This document shows, piece after piece, positions 52,889 to 61,261 of a DNA stretch of 62,214 nucleotides. Below the pieces are notes generated by a model, which saw only the letters and a program-made list of their open reading frames with translations, was not told where the DNA came from and did not search any database. This DNA comes from Legionella yabuuchiae. Its GTDB lineage: Bacteria; Pseudomonadota; Gammaproteobacteria; Legionellales; Legionellaceae. How positions within the stretch are numbered: position 1 is the stretch's first letter; the number at the start of each line of letters is the position of its first letter. Location of the stretch: NCBI RefSeq assembly GCF_900640115.1, contig NZ_CAAAIW010000017.1:1-62214 (forward strand), written 5' to 3'. A program made the position numbers and the translations under genes.

Positions 52889-53881
52889 TCAAAGATTCAT
52901 CATGTAATAACCAGTATCAAGCATTCGGTTTGAAAAACCCCACTCGTTATCATACCAGGCCACAACCTTGATCAAATTACCTAAAACCTTAGTTTGAGTC
53001 GTATCAAAAATAGCCGAAGCGGGCACATGATTAAAATCACAAGACACTAAAGGTTCTTCATTGATAAGCAAAATGTCACTTTTTGCGGCTCGCATGATAT
53101 CATTGACTTCTTCTCTGGTCGCAGATTTTTTGGACGTAAAAGTAAAATCAATTACAGAGACATTCATCGTTGGGACGCGCATTGCAAATCCATCCAACTT
53201 ACCAGACAACTCAGGCAATACTAAACCAACTGCGGCGGCTGCGCCTGTTTTGGTTGGAATAATAGAATGCGCCGCCGCTCGAGCGCGATGCAAATCGGAA
53301 TGACTTCCATCCAAAAGCATTTGGTCTTTGGTATAAGCATGAACGGTATTTAATAAGCCGTATTCAATTTCTAAAGCCTCATGGAGTGGTTTTACAACCG
53401 GCGCTAAACAATTGGTGGTGCAGGAAGCGTTCGAGACAATCAAATCCGATGCGCGAATGGTGTTATGATTCACGCCATAGACGATGGTGGCTTCCGCTTC
53501 TTTCCCAGGAGCAGAAATCAATACTTTTTTTGCCCCAGCTTGGATATGTTTCATGGCAGCATCATGTTTGGTAAATAAGCCAGTGCACTCCATGACGAGA
53601 TCAACGTTTAATTCAGACCAGGGTAGTTTTTCAGGGTCACGTTCGTTGGTAATTAAAATAGGATGTCCATCAATGACGAGTTTATTTCCTTCGACTTCGA
53701 CATTATGTTGAAAGCGCCCATGAGTTGAATCATAACGCGTCAAGTGCGCTGTGGTTTCAATCCCAGACAGATCATTAATTGCAACCACGTTAAACTCATT
53801 GGTGCGGTTATACTCAAATATAGCCCTCAAAACACAACGGCCAATACGGCCATAGCCATTAATTGCAACACGAATTGTCAT
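52889..53881 (-). CDS. gap: Glyceraldehyde-3-phosphate dehydrogenase
   Basis: The 330-residue enzyme has the NAD fold [16 protein letters not shown], catalytic Cys in [12 protein letters not shown] and catalytic His in TVHAYTKDQ. The T-K-D in place of the usual T-A-T is a deviation near the phosphate site that is shared, in part, by Epd-like and some Legionella/Coxiella enzymes. Position between tkt and pgk also occurs for epd (erythrose-4-phosphate dehydrogenase), but as no other gap is visible and the substrate block [19 protein letters not shown] is GapA-like, I call gap. It is 11 bases upstream of pgk. Confidence 0.9.
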   Translation of the reverse strand: MTIRVAINGYGRIGRCVLRAIFEYNRTNEFNVVAINDLSGIETTAHLTRYDSTHGRFQHNVEVEGNKLVIDGHPILITNERDPEKLPWSELNVDLVMECTGLFTKHDAAMKHIQAGAKKVLISAPGKEAEATIVYGVNHNTIRASDLIVSNASCTTNCLAPVVKPLHEALEIEYGLLNTVHAYTKDQMLLDGSHSDLHRARAAAHSIIPTKTGAAAAVGLVLPELSGKLDGFAMRVPTMNVSVIDFTFTSKKSATREEVNDIMRAAKSDILLINEEPLVSCDFNHVPASAIFDTTQTKVLGNLIKVVAWYDNEWGFSNRMLDTGYYMMNL

Positions 53882-53958
53882 TATCTATTCTCCCGAATAT
53901 CGATACTTTAAAGAGATTAAAGCGATCCTAATCAAAAAAAATGCCATTTTGCCCGGAC

Positions 53959-55953
53959 TTAATTAAGAAGTCGATGGATGGCAGCGACGATGTTGTCTAC
54001 GGTGATTCCCATGTCTTGAAACACATCACTTGCTGGGGCTGAGCGACCGAATTGACGAAGTCCGATAATTTCCCCGTCAAGCCCTGTAAATTGATGCCAG
54101 AATGCAGAGGAAGCCGCCTCGATTGCGACGCGTTTTCGAATAGAAGCCGGTAAGACGTGTTCTTGATAAGTCTTATCCGTTCGTAAAAATCGTTCAACAC
54201 AAGGCATAGATACGACGCGCACCTGCACGCCATTTTCAGCAACGACGTTTGCTGCTTTTAAAGCAAGCTCTACCTCCGAACCTGTTGCAATTAAAATGAT
54301 CTCAGGACTATCGTTGCTATCACGCAGAATATAGCCGCCTTGTTTTATTTCTTTTATCTGCGATGAATTCAAAGAAAGTGCGGGCAAATTCTGTCTTGAA
54401 AGCAAAAGACAAGAGGGGCCGGTATGATGCTCGATCGCTTGCTGCCAAGCCACCGCTGTTTCCATTAAGTCAGCTGGGCGCCAAACATCGAGATCAGGCG
54501 TTAAACGCAACATCGCAGTATGTTCAATCGGCTGGTGCGTCGGCCCATCCTCACCTAAACCTATCGAATCATGGGTCAGAACATAAATCACGCGTTGCTT
54601 CATTAAGGCGCTTAATCGAATGGCGTTGCGCGCATAATCCGAAAAGACTAGAAAAGTACCGCCGTAAGGAATAAAGCCACCGTGAACCGCTATACCATTC
54701 ATGATAGCCGCCATGCCAAATTCGCGAACACCATAATAAAGATAGTTACCCGAAAAATCGCCTTCGTTAATGGCTTTTGAACCGGACCAATTGGTATTGT
54801 TTGAACCCGTCAAATCCGCCGAGCCACCAAAAAGTTCCGGTAAAAGGGCCGCATAATTTTCTAGGCATAACTGAGAGGCTTTGCGCGTTGCAATGGCTTT
54901 TTCATGGGTCTGACATTCTTGAATGAATGCATTTGATTGCTTTGACCAATTGTCGGGGAGATCGCCATTAATCCGGCGCAAAAACTCATAATACATTTTG
55001 GGATTTTGTTTTTTATATAACTCGCATCGATTTAGCCAAAGTTGCTCTGCTTGTTTGCCTTCTTCGATATGATTCCATTGGGCATACAAATGATCAGGAA
55101 TTTCAAAAGGTGGGTAATTCCATTGATATTTTTCACGCATTTGAGCAATATCTTTTTCACCTAATGGCGCGCCATGAACTTTCTCACTGCCAGCCATTTC
55201 TGAGCCAAGCCCAATCACCGTTTTGCAGATAATTAAACTGGGTTTAGTTTGCTCATGACGTGCGGAAATAATAGCATTCTCAATGGCTTCGTAATCATGG
55301 CCGTCCACGCCTTCAATCACATGCCAATGATAGGATCTAAAGCGTGAGGCGGTGTCATCTGTAAACCATGCATCCACGTCACCATCAATAGAAATGCCAT
55401 TATCATCATAAAAAACAATAAGCTTTCCTAAACCAAGTTTCCCCGCTAATGAACACACTTCATGTGAAATTCCTTCCATCATGCAGCCGTCTCCGGCGAA
55501 TGCGTAGGTAAAATGATCCACTAAGGGAATGTCCGCATGATTAAATTCGGCGGCTAAGATTTTCTCAGCGATGGCCATTCCTACTGCATTTGCAAGTCCC
55601 TGTCCTAAAGGGCCGGTGGTGGTTTCGACGCCGGGCGTTTCAGTGCATTCAGGGTGTCCTGGAGTTTTGGAGTGTAATTGGCGGAAGTGTTTAATTTCTT
55701 CAAGACTAAGATTGTAACCAGTCAGATGCAATAAAGCATATTGGAGCATGGAGCCATGGCCGTTCGATAATACAAAGCGATCACGATTAAACCAATGAGG
55801 ATTAGTTGGGCTAAAAGACAAAAACTTTTTCCATAAAACCGTTGCGATGTCGGCCATGCCCAGCGGCATGCCTGGATGCCCTGATTGTGCTTGTTCCACG
55901 GCATCGATGCTTAAAAATCGTATGGCAAGTGATAATTCTTTCAACGTACTCAT
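53959..55953 (-). CDS. tkt: Transketolase
   Basis: The 664-residue thiamine-diphosphate enzyme links pentose and triose/hexose phosphates. Motifs: SIDAVEQAQSGHPGMPLGMA, SNGHGSMLQYALLHLTGY, TTGPLGQGLANAVGMAIAEK, the ThDP motif GDGCMMEGISHEVCSLAG with DDNGISIDG, and LTHDSIGLGEDGPTHQPIEH with the catalytic Glu region. ATG 55953 gives the family N-terminus (STLKELSLAIRFLS) and the usual length. It heads the tkt-gap-pgk-pyk unit. Confidence 0.97.
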   Translation of the reverse strand: MSTLKELSLAIRFLSIDAVEQAQSGHPGMPLGMADIATVLWKKFLSFSPTNPHWFNRDRFVLSNGHGSMLQYALLHLTGYNLSLEEIKHFRQLHSKTPGHPECTETPGVETTTGPLGQGLANAVGMAIAEKILAAEFNHADIPLVDHFTYAFAGDGCMMEGISHEVCSLAGKLGLGKLIVFYDDNGISIDGDVDAWFTDDTASRFRSYHWHVIEGVDGHDYEAIENAIISARHEQTKPSLIICKTVIGLGSEMAGSEKVHGAPLGEKDIAQMREKYQWNYPPFEIPDHLYAQWNHIEEGKQAEQLWLNRCELYKKQNPKMYYEFLRRINGDLPDNWSKQSNAFIQECQTHEKAIATRKASQLCLENYAALLPELFGGSADLTGSNNTNWSGSKAINEGDFSGNYLYYGVREFGMAAIMNGIAVHGGFIPYGGTFLVFSDYARNAIRLSALMKQRVIYVLTHDSIGLGEDGPTHQPIEHTAMLRLTPDLDVWRPADLMETAVAWQQAIEHHTGPSCLLLSRQNLPALSLNSSQIKEIKQGGYILRDSNDSPEIILIATGSEVELALKAANVVAENGVQVRVVSMPCVERFLRTDKTYQEHVLPASIRKRVAIEAASSAFWHQFTGLDGEIIGLRQFGRSAPASDVFQDMGITVDNIVAAIHRLLN

Positions 55954-56117
55954 GAGCGCGACCGGAATAATATTGGGGCAACTATTGTCGCTCAGAAGCA
56001 TGCGTTCGGCAAGTTATCCCTGGGACTTAAAAATGAGCCAGTTGCTTTAGCAAAAAAATTTCACTCATTGTTCGTTTTAGGGCATAATGTCAATATTTTT
56101 GTCCGAACTCATCTTGT

Positions 56118-57455
56118 ATGGCCCTTATTTTTGATCGCGCGAAACAACAAGGACTAACGCTCCCTAAACGAGTAGACGGGGCTGGCAATACCTGGGTATT
56201 TTCTAAGAACCTGGTTGAGCAAGATTTGGATTTCTTTAAAACCGCGCTTAGACAGCTTCCTGTGCTAAGTTTGGAATACAATCTTATTTGTACTCAGTTA
56301 GCGCATGATTTTATTCAAGGAAAAGCAAAACCTGCAATTTGCGCACAAGTCGAAGTCGCCTTGGCTTTAGCAGAGCTTCTTGAGATTTTAAACCGTGATT
56401 ATTTGGATGTTCCACGTGAAATCATGCGTTTGCAGCAAGAACAAAAGTTATTCAAGGAATTCTTAGTGCAGCATGGGTATCAGTTTCCTACCCCATCTTT
56501 GCACGTCAGCCTCAATCCTGGTTGGAACATCGATCGCCGAACCCATAACACCACCGTCGAATTAAATTGGCTTCGTCTAATGACCATTCGAATCCGGCGA
56601 TTATTGGTGGTAATCGCTCCCATGACCGCTGAGCTATCAACCTATCGGCGCTGGGTTGTACAATTTGATCGCTTCCTCAATCCCTTTTTACTGCATTTAG
56701 CCTGGCTCTTTTTTACCCCACGATTATTAGTCAATCTAACCATGATGTTAAAACATGTCATTCCAGGTCACTGGATGAGCGACCAAGAGAAAGCATTAGG
56801 TTGGGAAGCGAGACTACTGGCAGAATGGAAAAAACGTTGGTTTGAATTAGGAAATGATACCCTTTGGTTAATCTCAGGGATTATTAACTGTTTTATATTA
56901 ACTGGCGCTTTAGCGCCGTTTGCCATTTATGTTTCGGTCGCTTTGCAAGGGTTTGATGTGATGCTAGCTTGTATGCGAATGATTCATGAGTCTTCTCGTT
57001 TTAATCGGCTTTATAAGCACTACGAAACCTTACTCAAAGACGATAAACTGTCTTACGAGCAACGAGAAGAGATAACGACCTATCTAAGACATTTACAACA
57101 GAAAATGTCTCACGAGCAACAACGGCTCTGGTTAGGAATCATCAACACCAGCGTATTGCTGGGAGCTATTATCTTGGCGATTCCTTTGTTTGGACTTAAT
57201 CCCTTGATTCCTCTGATTGGCGCAGCTATTGCTGTTTCAATGACCATCGCGAGTTATATTATTACGAAACGCTTGGAGAATAAGAATTCTAGTCCAGAGG
57301 TAACGGTATTAACTCGCGGCTCATCCGCTTTAACTCAGCACAGCCTTTTTTCAAGCGCTAAGAATAAATCTCCCTCTTCTCCAAAATCAGAACACATTCA
57401 GATGGGTGATTTGTTGGAAGCTCATCATGGCTTAACAAGCTCGATATCTTCATAA
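56118..57455 (+). CDS. Multi-span membrane protein, function unknown
   Basis: I recognise no family. The 445-residue product has a soluble helical N-terminal half (1-180), a possible span at about 193-212, two strong hydrophobic stretches at about 252-285 and two more near 345-385, plus a hydrophilic Ser-rich tail (400-445). It has no signal peptide. Such proteins are common next to tkt in legionellae as conserved 'integral membrane' proteins; that is only a recollection. The layout (cytosolic head, paired hairpin spans, polar tail) would also fit a membrane-inserted Dot/Icm substrate. The gene lies divergent from tkt and ahead of prlC. Confidence 0.65.
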   Translation: MALIFDRAKQQGLTLPKRVDGAGNTWVFSKNLVEQDLDFFKTALRQLPVLSLEYNLICTQLAHDFIQGKAKPAICAQVEVALALAELLEILNRDYLDVPREIMRLQQEQKLFKEFLVQHGYQFPTPSLHVSLNPGWNIDRRTHNTTVELNWLRLMTIRIRRLLVVIAPMTAELSTYRRWVVQFDRFLNPFLLHLAWLFFTPRLLVNLTMMLKHVIPGHWMSDQEKALGWEARLLAEWKKRWFELGNDTLWLISGIINCFILTGALAPFAIYVSVALQGFDVMLACMRMIHESSRFNRLYKHYETLLKDDKLSYEQREEITTYLRHLQQKMSHEQQRLWLGIINTSVLLGAIILAIPLFGLNPLIPLIGAAIAVSMTIASYIITKRLENKNSSPEVTVLTRGSSALTQHSLFSSAKNKSPSSPKSEHIQMGDLLEAHHGLTSSISS

Positions 57456-57558
57456 TAGCGCCTACCCCCTTGCTTGAATTCAGCCACGCCATTCTAGGGT
57501 TAAGCTCAAATCAATGATATCCTTAACGCCATGTTCATATCAAAGCCAGAGGATTTTT

Positions 57559-59571
57559 ATGTCCATTGATGCCTTACCCCAATTCAGTCAAATTGACGTA
57601 GACCATTTTAGTGACGCTCTTGGGCGTTTATTGAGCGATAATTTACAAAAAATCAATGCCTTACTGCAACAAAATACCTCCCATACCTGGGAGAGTTTAA
57701 TGGAACCCTTGGAAGAAATAGACGATAAACTTGAGCAGTTTTGGTCGCCAATGGCGCATCTTCATGCTGTAGTAAACTCGAAAGAACGACGCGCGTGCTA
57801 TCAAGCTTGTCTACCCAAGTTATCGGCCTACGAATCGGCTGTTGGCCATAATAAAGCTTTATATGAAGCTATAAAATCCATCGATTGCGCCTCTTTGAAT
57901 ACAACTCAAACGAAAATTATTAGCGATACCGTGCGTGATTTTGAGCTTTCTGGCGTGGCTTTAGAGGATGAGGAAAAAGCGGAGTTTGAAAAAATTCAGG
58001 CTAGACTTTCTGAGCTTTCCAATCAGTTTGAAAATAATGTTTTGGATGCTACCCAAGCGTATGAACTTCATATCGAAGACGAGACCCGTGTTTCAGGGCT
58101 TCCAGAGCATGCTTTGCATGCGGCTAACGTTCTTGCTGAAGAAAAAGGACTCAAAGGCTGGGTATTTAATCTTGAAATTCCTTGCTATCTTGCTATTGCA
58201 ACCTATGCCGAGGATAGATCACTTCGGGAAGCGCTATACACCGCGTTTGTTACAAGAGCTTCCGACGCAGGTCCTAACCGTGGTGAATTCGATAACACCC
58301 CGGTTATGGATGAAATTCTCTCGTTACGGCATCGCAAAGCCCAACTCTTAGGGTTTAGCAATTTTGCCGAATTATCGCTGGCCACCAAAATGGCAGAATC
58401 ACCTGAGCAAGTGATGAGCTTTTTACATGATTTAAATCAACAGGCGCACCCCCAAGCTCAAAAAGAATTTGCTGAGTTAAGAATCTTTGCTCAAAAAGAG
58501 CTCCAACTTGATGCGTTGAAGCCCTGGGATGTCGCTTACGCGTCAGAGAAAAAACAGCATGCTGAACACGCGATTTCACAAGAAGCCTTAAGACCTTATT
58601 TTCCATTACCCAAAGTGATGGAAGGCATGTTTTCCATCATTCATAAGCTCTATGGCATGCACGTTAAAGAAGTAAATGACGTGGATACTTGGCATCCTGA
58701 TGTGACATGTTATCAAGTTGCCGATGCCAACCATCAAGTACGAGGCTATCTCTACTGTGATTTATTTGCTCGCCCTAATAAGCGAGGCGGGGCATGGATG
58801 GATTCGATGCAAAGCCGCCGTAAATTAAAGGATGGCTCAATTCAGCGCCCAATTGCGACCTTAACCTGCAATTTTGCCAAAGCCGTAGCGGGAAAACCCG
58901 CGGCTTTATCTCACGATGAGGTGCTCACGTTATTCCATGAAATGGGGCACTGCTTGCATCATGTCTTAACCCAAGTGGATTATATCAGTGCTTCTGGTAT
59001 AAATGGTGTGGAGTGGGATGCCGTGGAATTGCCCAGTCAGTTCTTTGAAAACTGGTGTTGGGAGGAAGACAGTTTACTGCCATTAACCGCGCATATCGAA
59101 ACTCAAGAACCGTTACCTAAAGAACTCTTTAACAAACTTCTGGCGGCTAAAAACTTTCAATCCGCCATGACCATGGTAAGGCAATTGGAGTTTTCATTAT
59201 TCGATTTTCGCATTCATCGAGAATACGAGTCGCAAAGGGCAGGCTTCATCCCCACGATATTAGCGGACGTCAGAACAGAAACAGCGGTGGTGCCTATTGT
59301 TTCCTATAATCGGTTTCAACATAGCTTTAGTCATATCTTTGCTGGCGGTTACGCCGCTGGTTATTATAGTTATAAATGGGCGGAGGTTTTGTCTAGTGAT
59401 GCGTTTTCACGATTTGAAGAAGAAGGAATTTTCAATTCCGAAACAGGGCGAGACTTTCTCCACTGCATTTTAGAAGCAGGGGGCGCTCAAAAAGCAGAAC
59501 AAGCGTTTGAAGCTTTTCGAAGACGCCCGGCACGCGTCGATGCATTACTAAGACACAATGGCATAAAATAA
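57559..59571 (+). CDS. prlC: Oligopeptidase A
   Basis: The 670-residue M3-family zinc metallopeptidase degrades signal peptides and other short peptides in the cytosol. The HEMGH zinc motif (near residue 460) sits in LFHEMGHCLHH, and the third ligand Glu is in SGINGVEWDAVELPSQFFENW. GYAAGYYSYKWAEVL near the C-terminus is typical. ATG 57559 follows AGAGGA by five bases; the frame opens 15 codons earlier. Confidence 0.96.
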   Translation: MSIDALPQFSQIDVDHFSDALGRLLSDNLQKINALLQQNTSHTWESLMEPLEEIDDKLEQFWSPMAHLHAVVNSKERRACYQACLPKLSAYESAVGHNKALYEAIKSIDCASLNTTQTKIISDTVRDFELSGVALEDEEKAEFEKIQARLSELSNQFENNVLDATQAYELHIEDETRVSGLPEHALHAANVLAEEKGLKGWVFNLEIPCYLAIATYAEDRSLREALYTAFVTRASDAGPNRGEFDNTPVMDEILSLRHRKAQLLGFSNFAELSLATKMAESPEQVMSFLHDLNQQAHPQAQKEFAELRIFAQKELQLDALKPWDVAYASEKKQHAEHAISQEALRPYFPLPKVMEGMFSIIHKLYGMHVKEVNDVDTWHPDVTCYQVADANHQVRGYLYCDLFARPNKRGGAWMDSMQSRRKLKDGSIQRPIATLTCNFAKAVAGKPAALSHDEVLTLFHEMGHCLHHVLTQVDYISASGINGVEWDAVELPSQFFENWCWEEDSLLPLTAHIETQEPLPKELFNKLLAAKNFQSAMTMVRQLEFSLFDFRIHREYESQRAGFIPTILADVRTETAVVPIVSYNRFQHSFSHIFAGGYAAGYYSYKWAEVLSSDAFSRFEEEGIFNSETGRDFLHCILEAGGAQKAEQAFEAFRRRPARVDALLRHNGIK

Positions 59572-59597
59572 ACGTTGAGTTATCTAGAGAAAAGTCG

Positions 59598-60014
59598 CTA
59601 AACGCTTTTAGGCCCTTTTTGATAACGATCTTTTTTTTGCTCCTGGCGTGAAGACGCAACGCTTTTTTTACGTTCTTCGGACAAAAAGCGATAGGCATCG
59701 GTTTCTACCCAAGGACGGTGAGACTGTCGCAGCTTTTGGTTCTCTTCTTCTTTTTGAATCCCATTGACCACTTTATACCACCCAGAAGGTTTATTTTTCA
59801 TGGGCATATATTCAACAAATAACTTGTCTTCAACAGGACAGCGTTCCTGAACCTGCAATGATAAACCATGTTCTTCATCCAAAAATTTACCCTTAGCGCT
59901 TGTCGATTCAATATTATGTAAATAAAATTTCTCATCCTGATAATCAAAATAAGGATAACCTTGCTCATCGGTCTTAAGCGTTTCAACACCATCGGGTAAT
60001 TCAATGTATTTCAT
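59598..60014 (-). CDS. Conserved-looking small basic/acidic protein, unknown
   Basis: I recognise no family. The 138-residue product has a beta-rich first part (LPDGVETLKTDEQGYPYFDYQDEKFY), a middle segment ending SGWYKVVNG, and a charged C-terminal third ending with KKDRYQKGP. No signal peptide or span is visible. AGAGAG precedes the ATG. It is convergent with prlC and divergent from the glutathione peroxidase gene. Confidence 0.6.
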   Translation of the reverse strand: MKYIELPDGVETLKTDEQGYPYFDYQDEKFYLHNIESTSAKGKFLDEEHGLSLQVQERCPVEDKLFVEYMPMKNKPSGWYKVVNGIQKEEENQKLRQSHRPWVETDAYRFLSEERKKSVASSRQEQKKDRYQKGPKSV

Positions 60015-60087
60015 AATGCTCTCTGGAAATTTGTTTCATTTGATATCATTATAGGATCAATTTATTCTAAATATAAAAGAGATTTGT

Positions 60088-60579
60088 ATGTCTGATGAGC
60101 TTTTTAACATTCCGGTAACTACAATTGAAGGAGAATTGACAACGTTAACCCCCTATAAAGGTCAAATTATTTTAATCGTAAATGTAGCCAGCCGCTGTGG
60201 GTTTACCAAACAATATACTGAATTAGAGCAACTCTATCAGGATTACAAAGATCAAGGATTTACGGTTTTAGGGTTTCCCTGCAATCAATTTTTAAAGCAA
60301 GAACCAGGTGGTGAGGCAGAAATTAAAGAATTTGTTGAGCGCTGTTTTATGGTCACATTTCCTTTATTTGCTAAATGCCATGTCAGAGGGCCGAAACAAT
60401 CACGTTTATATGCTTATCTCGCGAAACACATTGAAAAAAAACGATGGCCATTGATTCCCTGGAATTTTACTAAAATACTGGTGGATCAAGAAGGTCGAGT
60501 GCTAAAACGCTTCCCGCCAACCACTGCCATGACCAAAATTCGCCAAGAAATAGAGCGGTTACAACAGAAAAAATCCTAA
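60088..60579 (+). CDS. Glutathione peroxidase-like thiol peroxidase (BtuE type)
   Basis: The 163-residue Cys-type enzyme has the peroxidatic C37 in NVASRCGFTKQY, the second motif LGFPCNQFLKQEPG (Q67) and W125-N126 in WNFTKI, the catalytic tetrad residues. C65 and C86 are candidates for the resolving Cys, so thioredoxin may be the true reductant. It adds to AhpC in peroxide defence. No signal peptide is present. Confidence 0.92.
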   Translation: MSDELFNIPVTTIEGELTTLTPYKGQIILIVNVASRCGFTKQYTELEQLYQDYKDQGFTVLGFPCNQFLKQEPGGEAEIKEFVERCFMVTFPLFAKCHVRGPKQSRLYAYLAKHIEKKRWPLIPWNFTKILVDQEGRVLKRFPPTTAMTKIRQEIERLQQKKS

Positions 60580-60643
60580 CAAAAATTTATCACCATCTTT
60601 TTTTTCAATCGCTTTTTTTTTCGCAAAATACTCTACTATGTTG

Positions 60644-60649
60644 TATAAT
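60644..60649 (+). promoter_or_regulatory. -10 element of tmRNA
   Basis: A perfect TATAAT lies 16 bases before the mature tmRNA 5' end. The -35 (near TTCGCA, 60620-60625) is weak. The spacing suits transcription starting about 60656 with a short 5' leader for RNase P. Confidence 0.55.
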
Positions 60650-60665
60650 AAAAGTGTACAACCAT

Positions 60666-61061
60666 GGGGGCGACCTGGCTTCGACGTGGGTTGCGAAACC
60701 TGATGTGCATGCCGAGAATGAGATCTCTCGTAAATAAGACTCAATTAAATATAAATGCTAACGATGCATACTATGGAGATGAAGCTATCGCTGCGTAAGC
60801 TTTGATAGTGTAGTCCCACCGTGCGCTGCCATAAAACCAGCGCCCCGTTGACCGAGCTCGCTTATCGGTATCGACTCAACGGTCATAGAAGATAAGCTAG
60901 CAATTCGAGTCTTCCCGCCTCAAATTGCGAAATTTAGGGAATCGCCGTGTAGAATCCTGTCGGTCGGAGGCTACCCGGTTAACTGAATAGGCCTGACTAA
61001 GCATGTAGACCTGAGGGCAGAGGATTTACGGACGCGGGTTCAATTCCCGCCGCCTCCACCA
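60666..61061 (+). ncRNA. ssrA: tmRNA (SsrA)
   Basis: The RNA rescues stalled ribosomes with SmpB. The tRNA-like ends are clear: 5' GGGGGCG pairs with CGCCTCC before ACCA, and the T-arm is GCGGGTTCAATTCCCGC. The 5' GGGGGCGACCTGGCTTCGAC start is typical. The mRNA-like part carries the resume codon GCT at 60757 and the frame GCT...GCG TAA (60757-60798), giving the tag ANDAYYGDEAIAA. Its AND- start and -AIAA end are normal, the middle is not the ENFAGGE I recall for L. pneumophila. The 3' end needs no CCA addition. An IS element follows 68 bases later. Confidence 0.95.
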
Positions 61062-61129
61062 TATAACTTGTTGATTTATCAGTATTTTTACCACCTGTAT
61101 CTGATCCGCGGGGTTCCAGCGGGTTTATT

Positions 61130-61261
61130 GGGTCTTTCCCAATTACGGGGGCACTTTCTCAGGAGCATAGCACTCTAACTCTTATTCTGTAATTGGGGTC
61201 TTTCCCAATTACGGGGGCACTTTCTCATGAGCATAGCACTCTAACTCTTATTCTGTAATTG
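61130..61261. repeat. 66-bp tandem duplication at the IS end
   Basis: Two units, 61130-61195 and 61196-61261, both starting GGGTCTTTCCCAATTACGGG and differing by one base (AGGAG/ATGAG) that I can see. Each contains the IS terminal sequence and the last codons of the transposase (LRVRVLC-stop on the reverse strand). The repeated end probably represents the right terminal inverted repeat of the IS; its left partner lies outside the window. Confidence 0.8.

Noticed and set aside
52889-53881. Erythrose-4-phosphate dehydrogenase (epd) instead of gap
   Set aside because: The tkt-gap-pgk context allows epd, but the active-site and substrate blocks look closer to GapA and no other gap is seen; enzyme assay would decide.
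61031-61061. Separate tRNA gene suggested by GGGTTCAATTCCC and CCACCA
   Set aside because: It is the tRNA-like 3' end of tmRNA, pairing with GGGGGCG at 60666.
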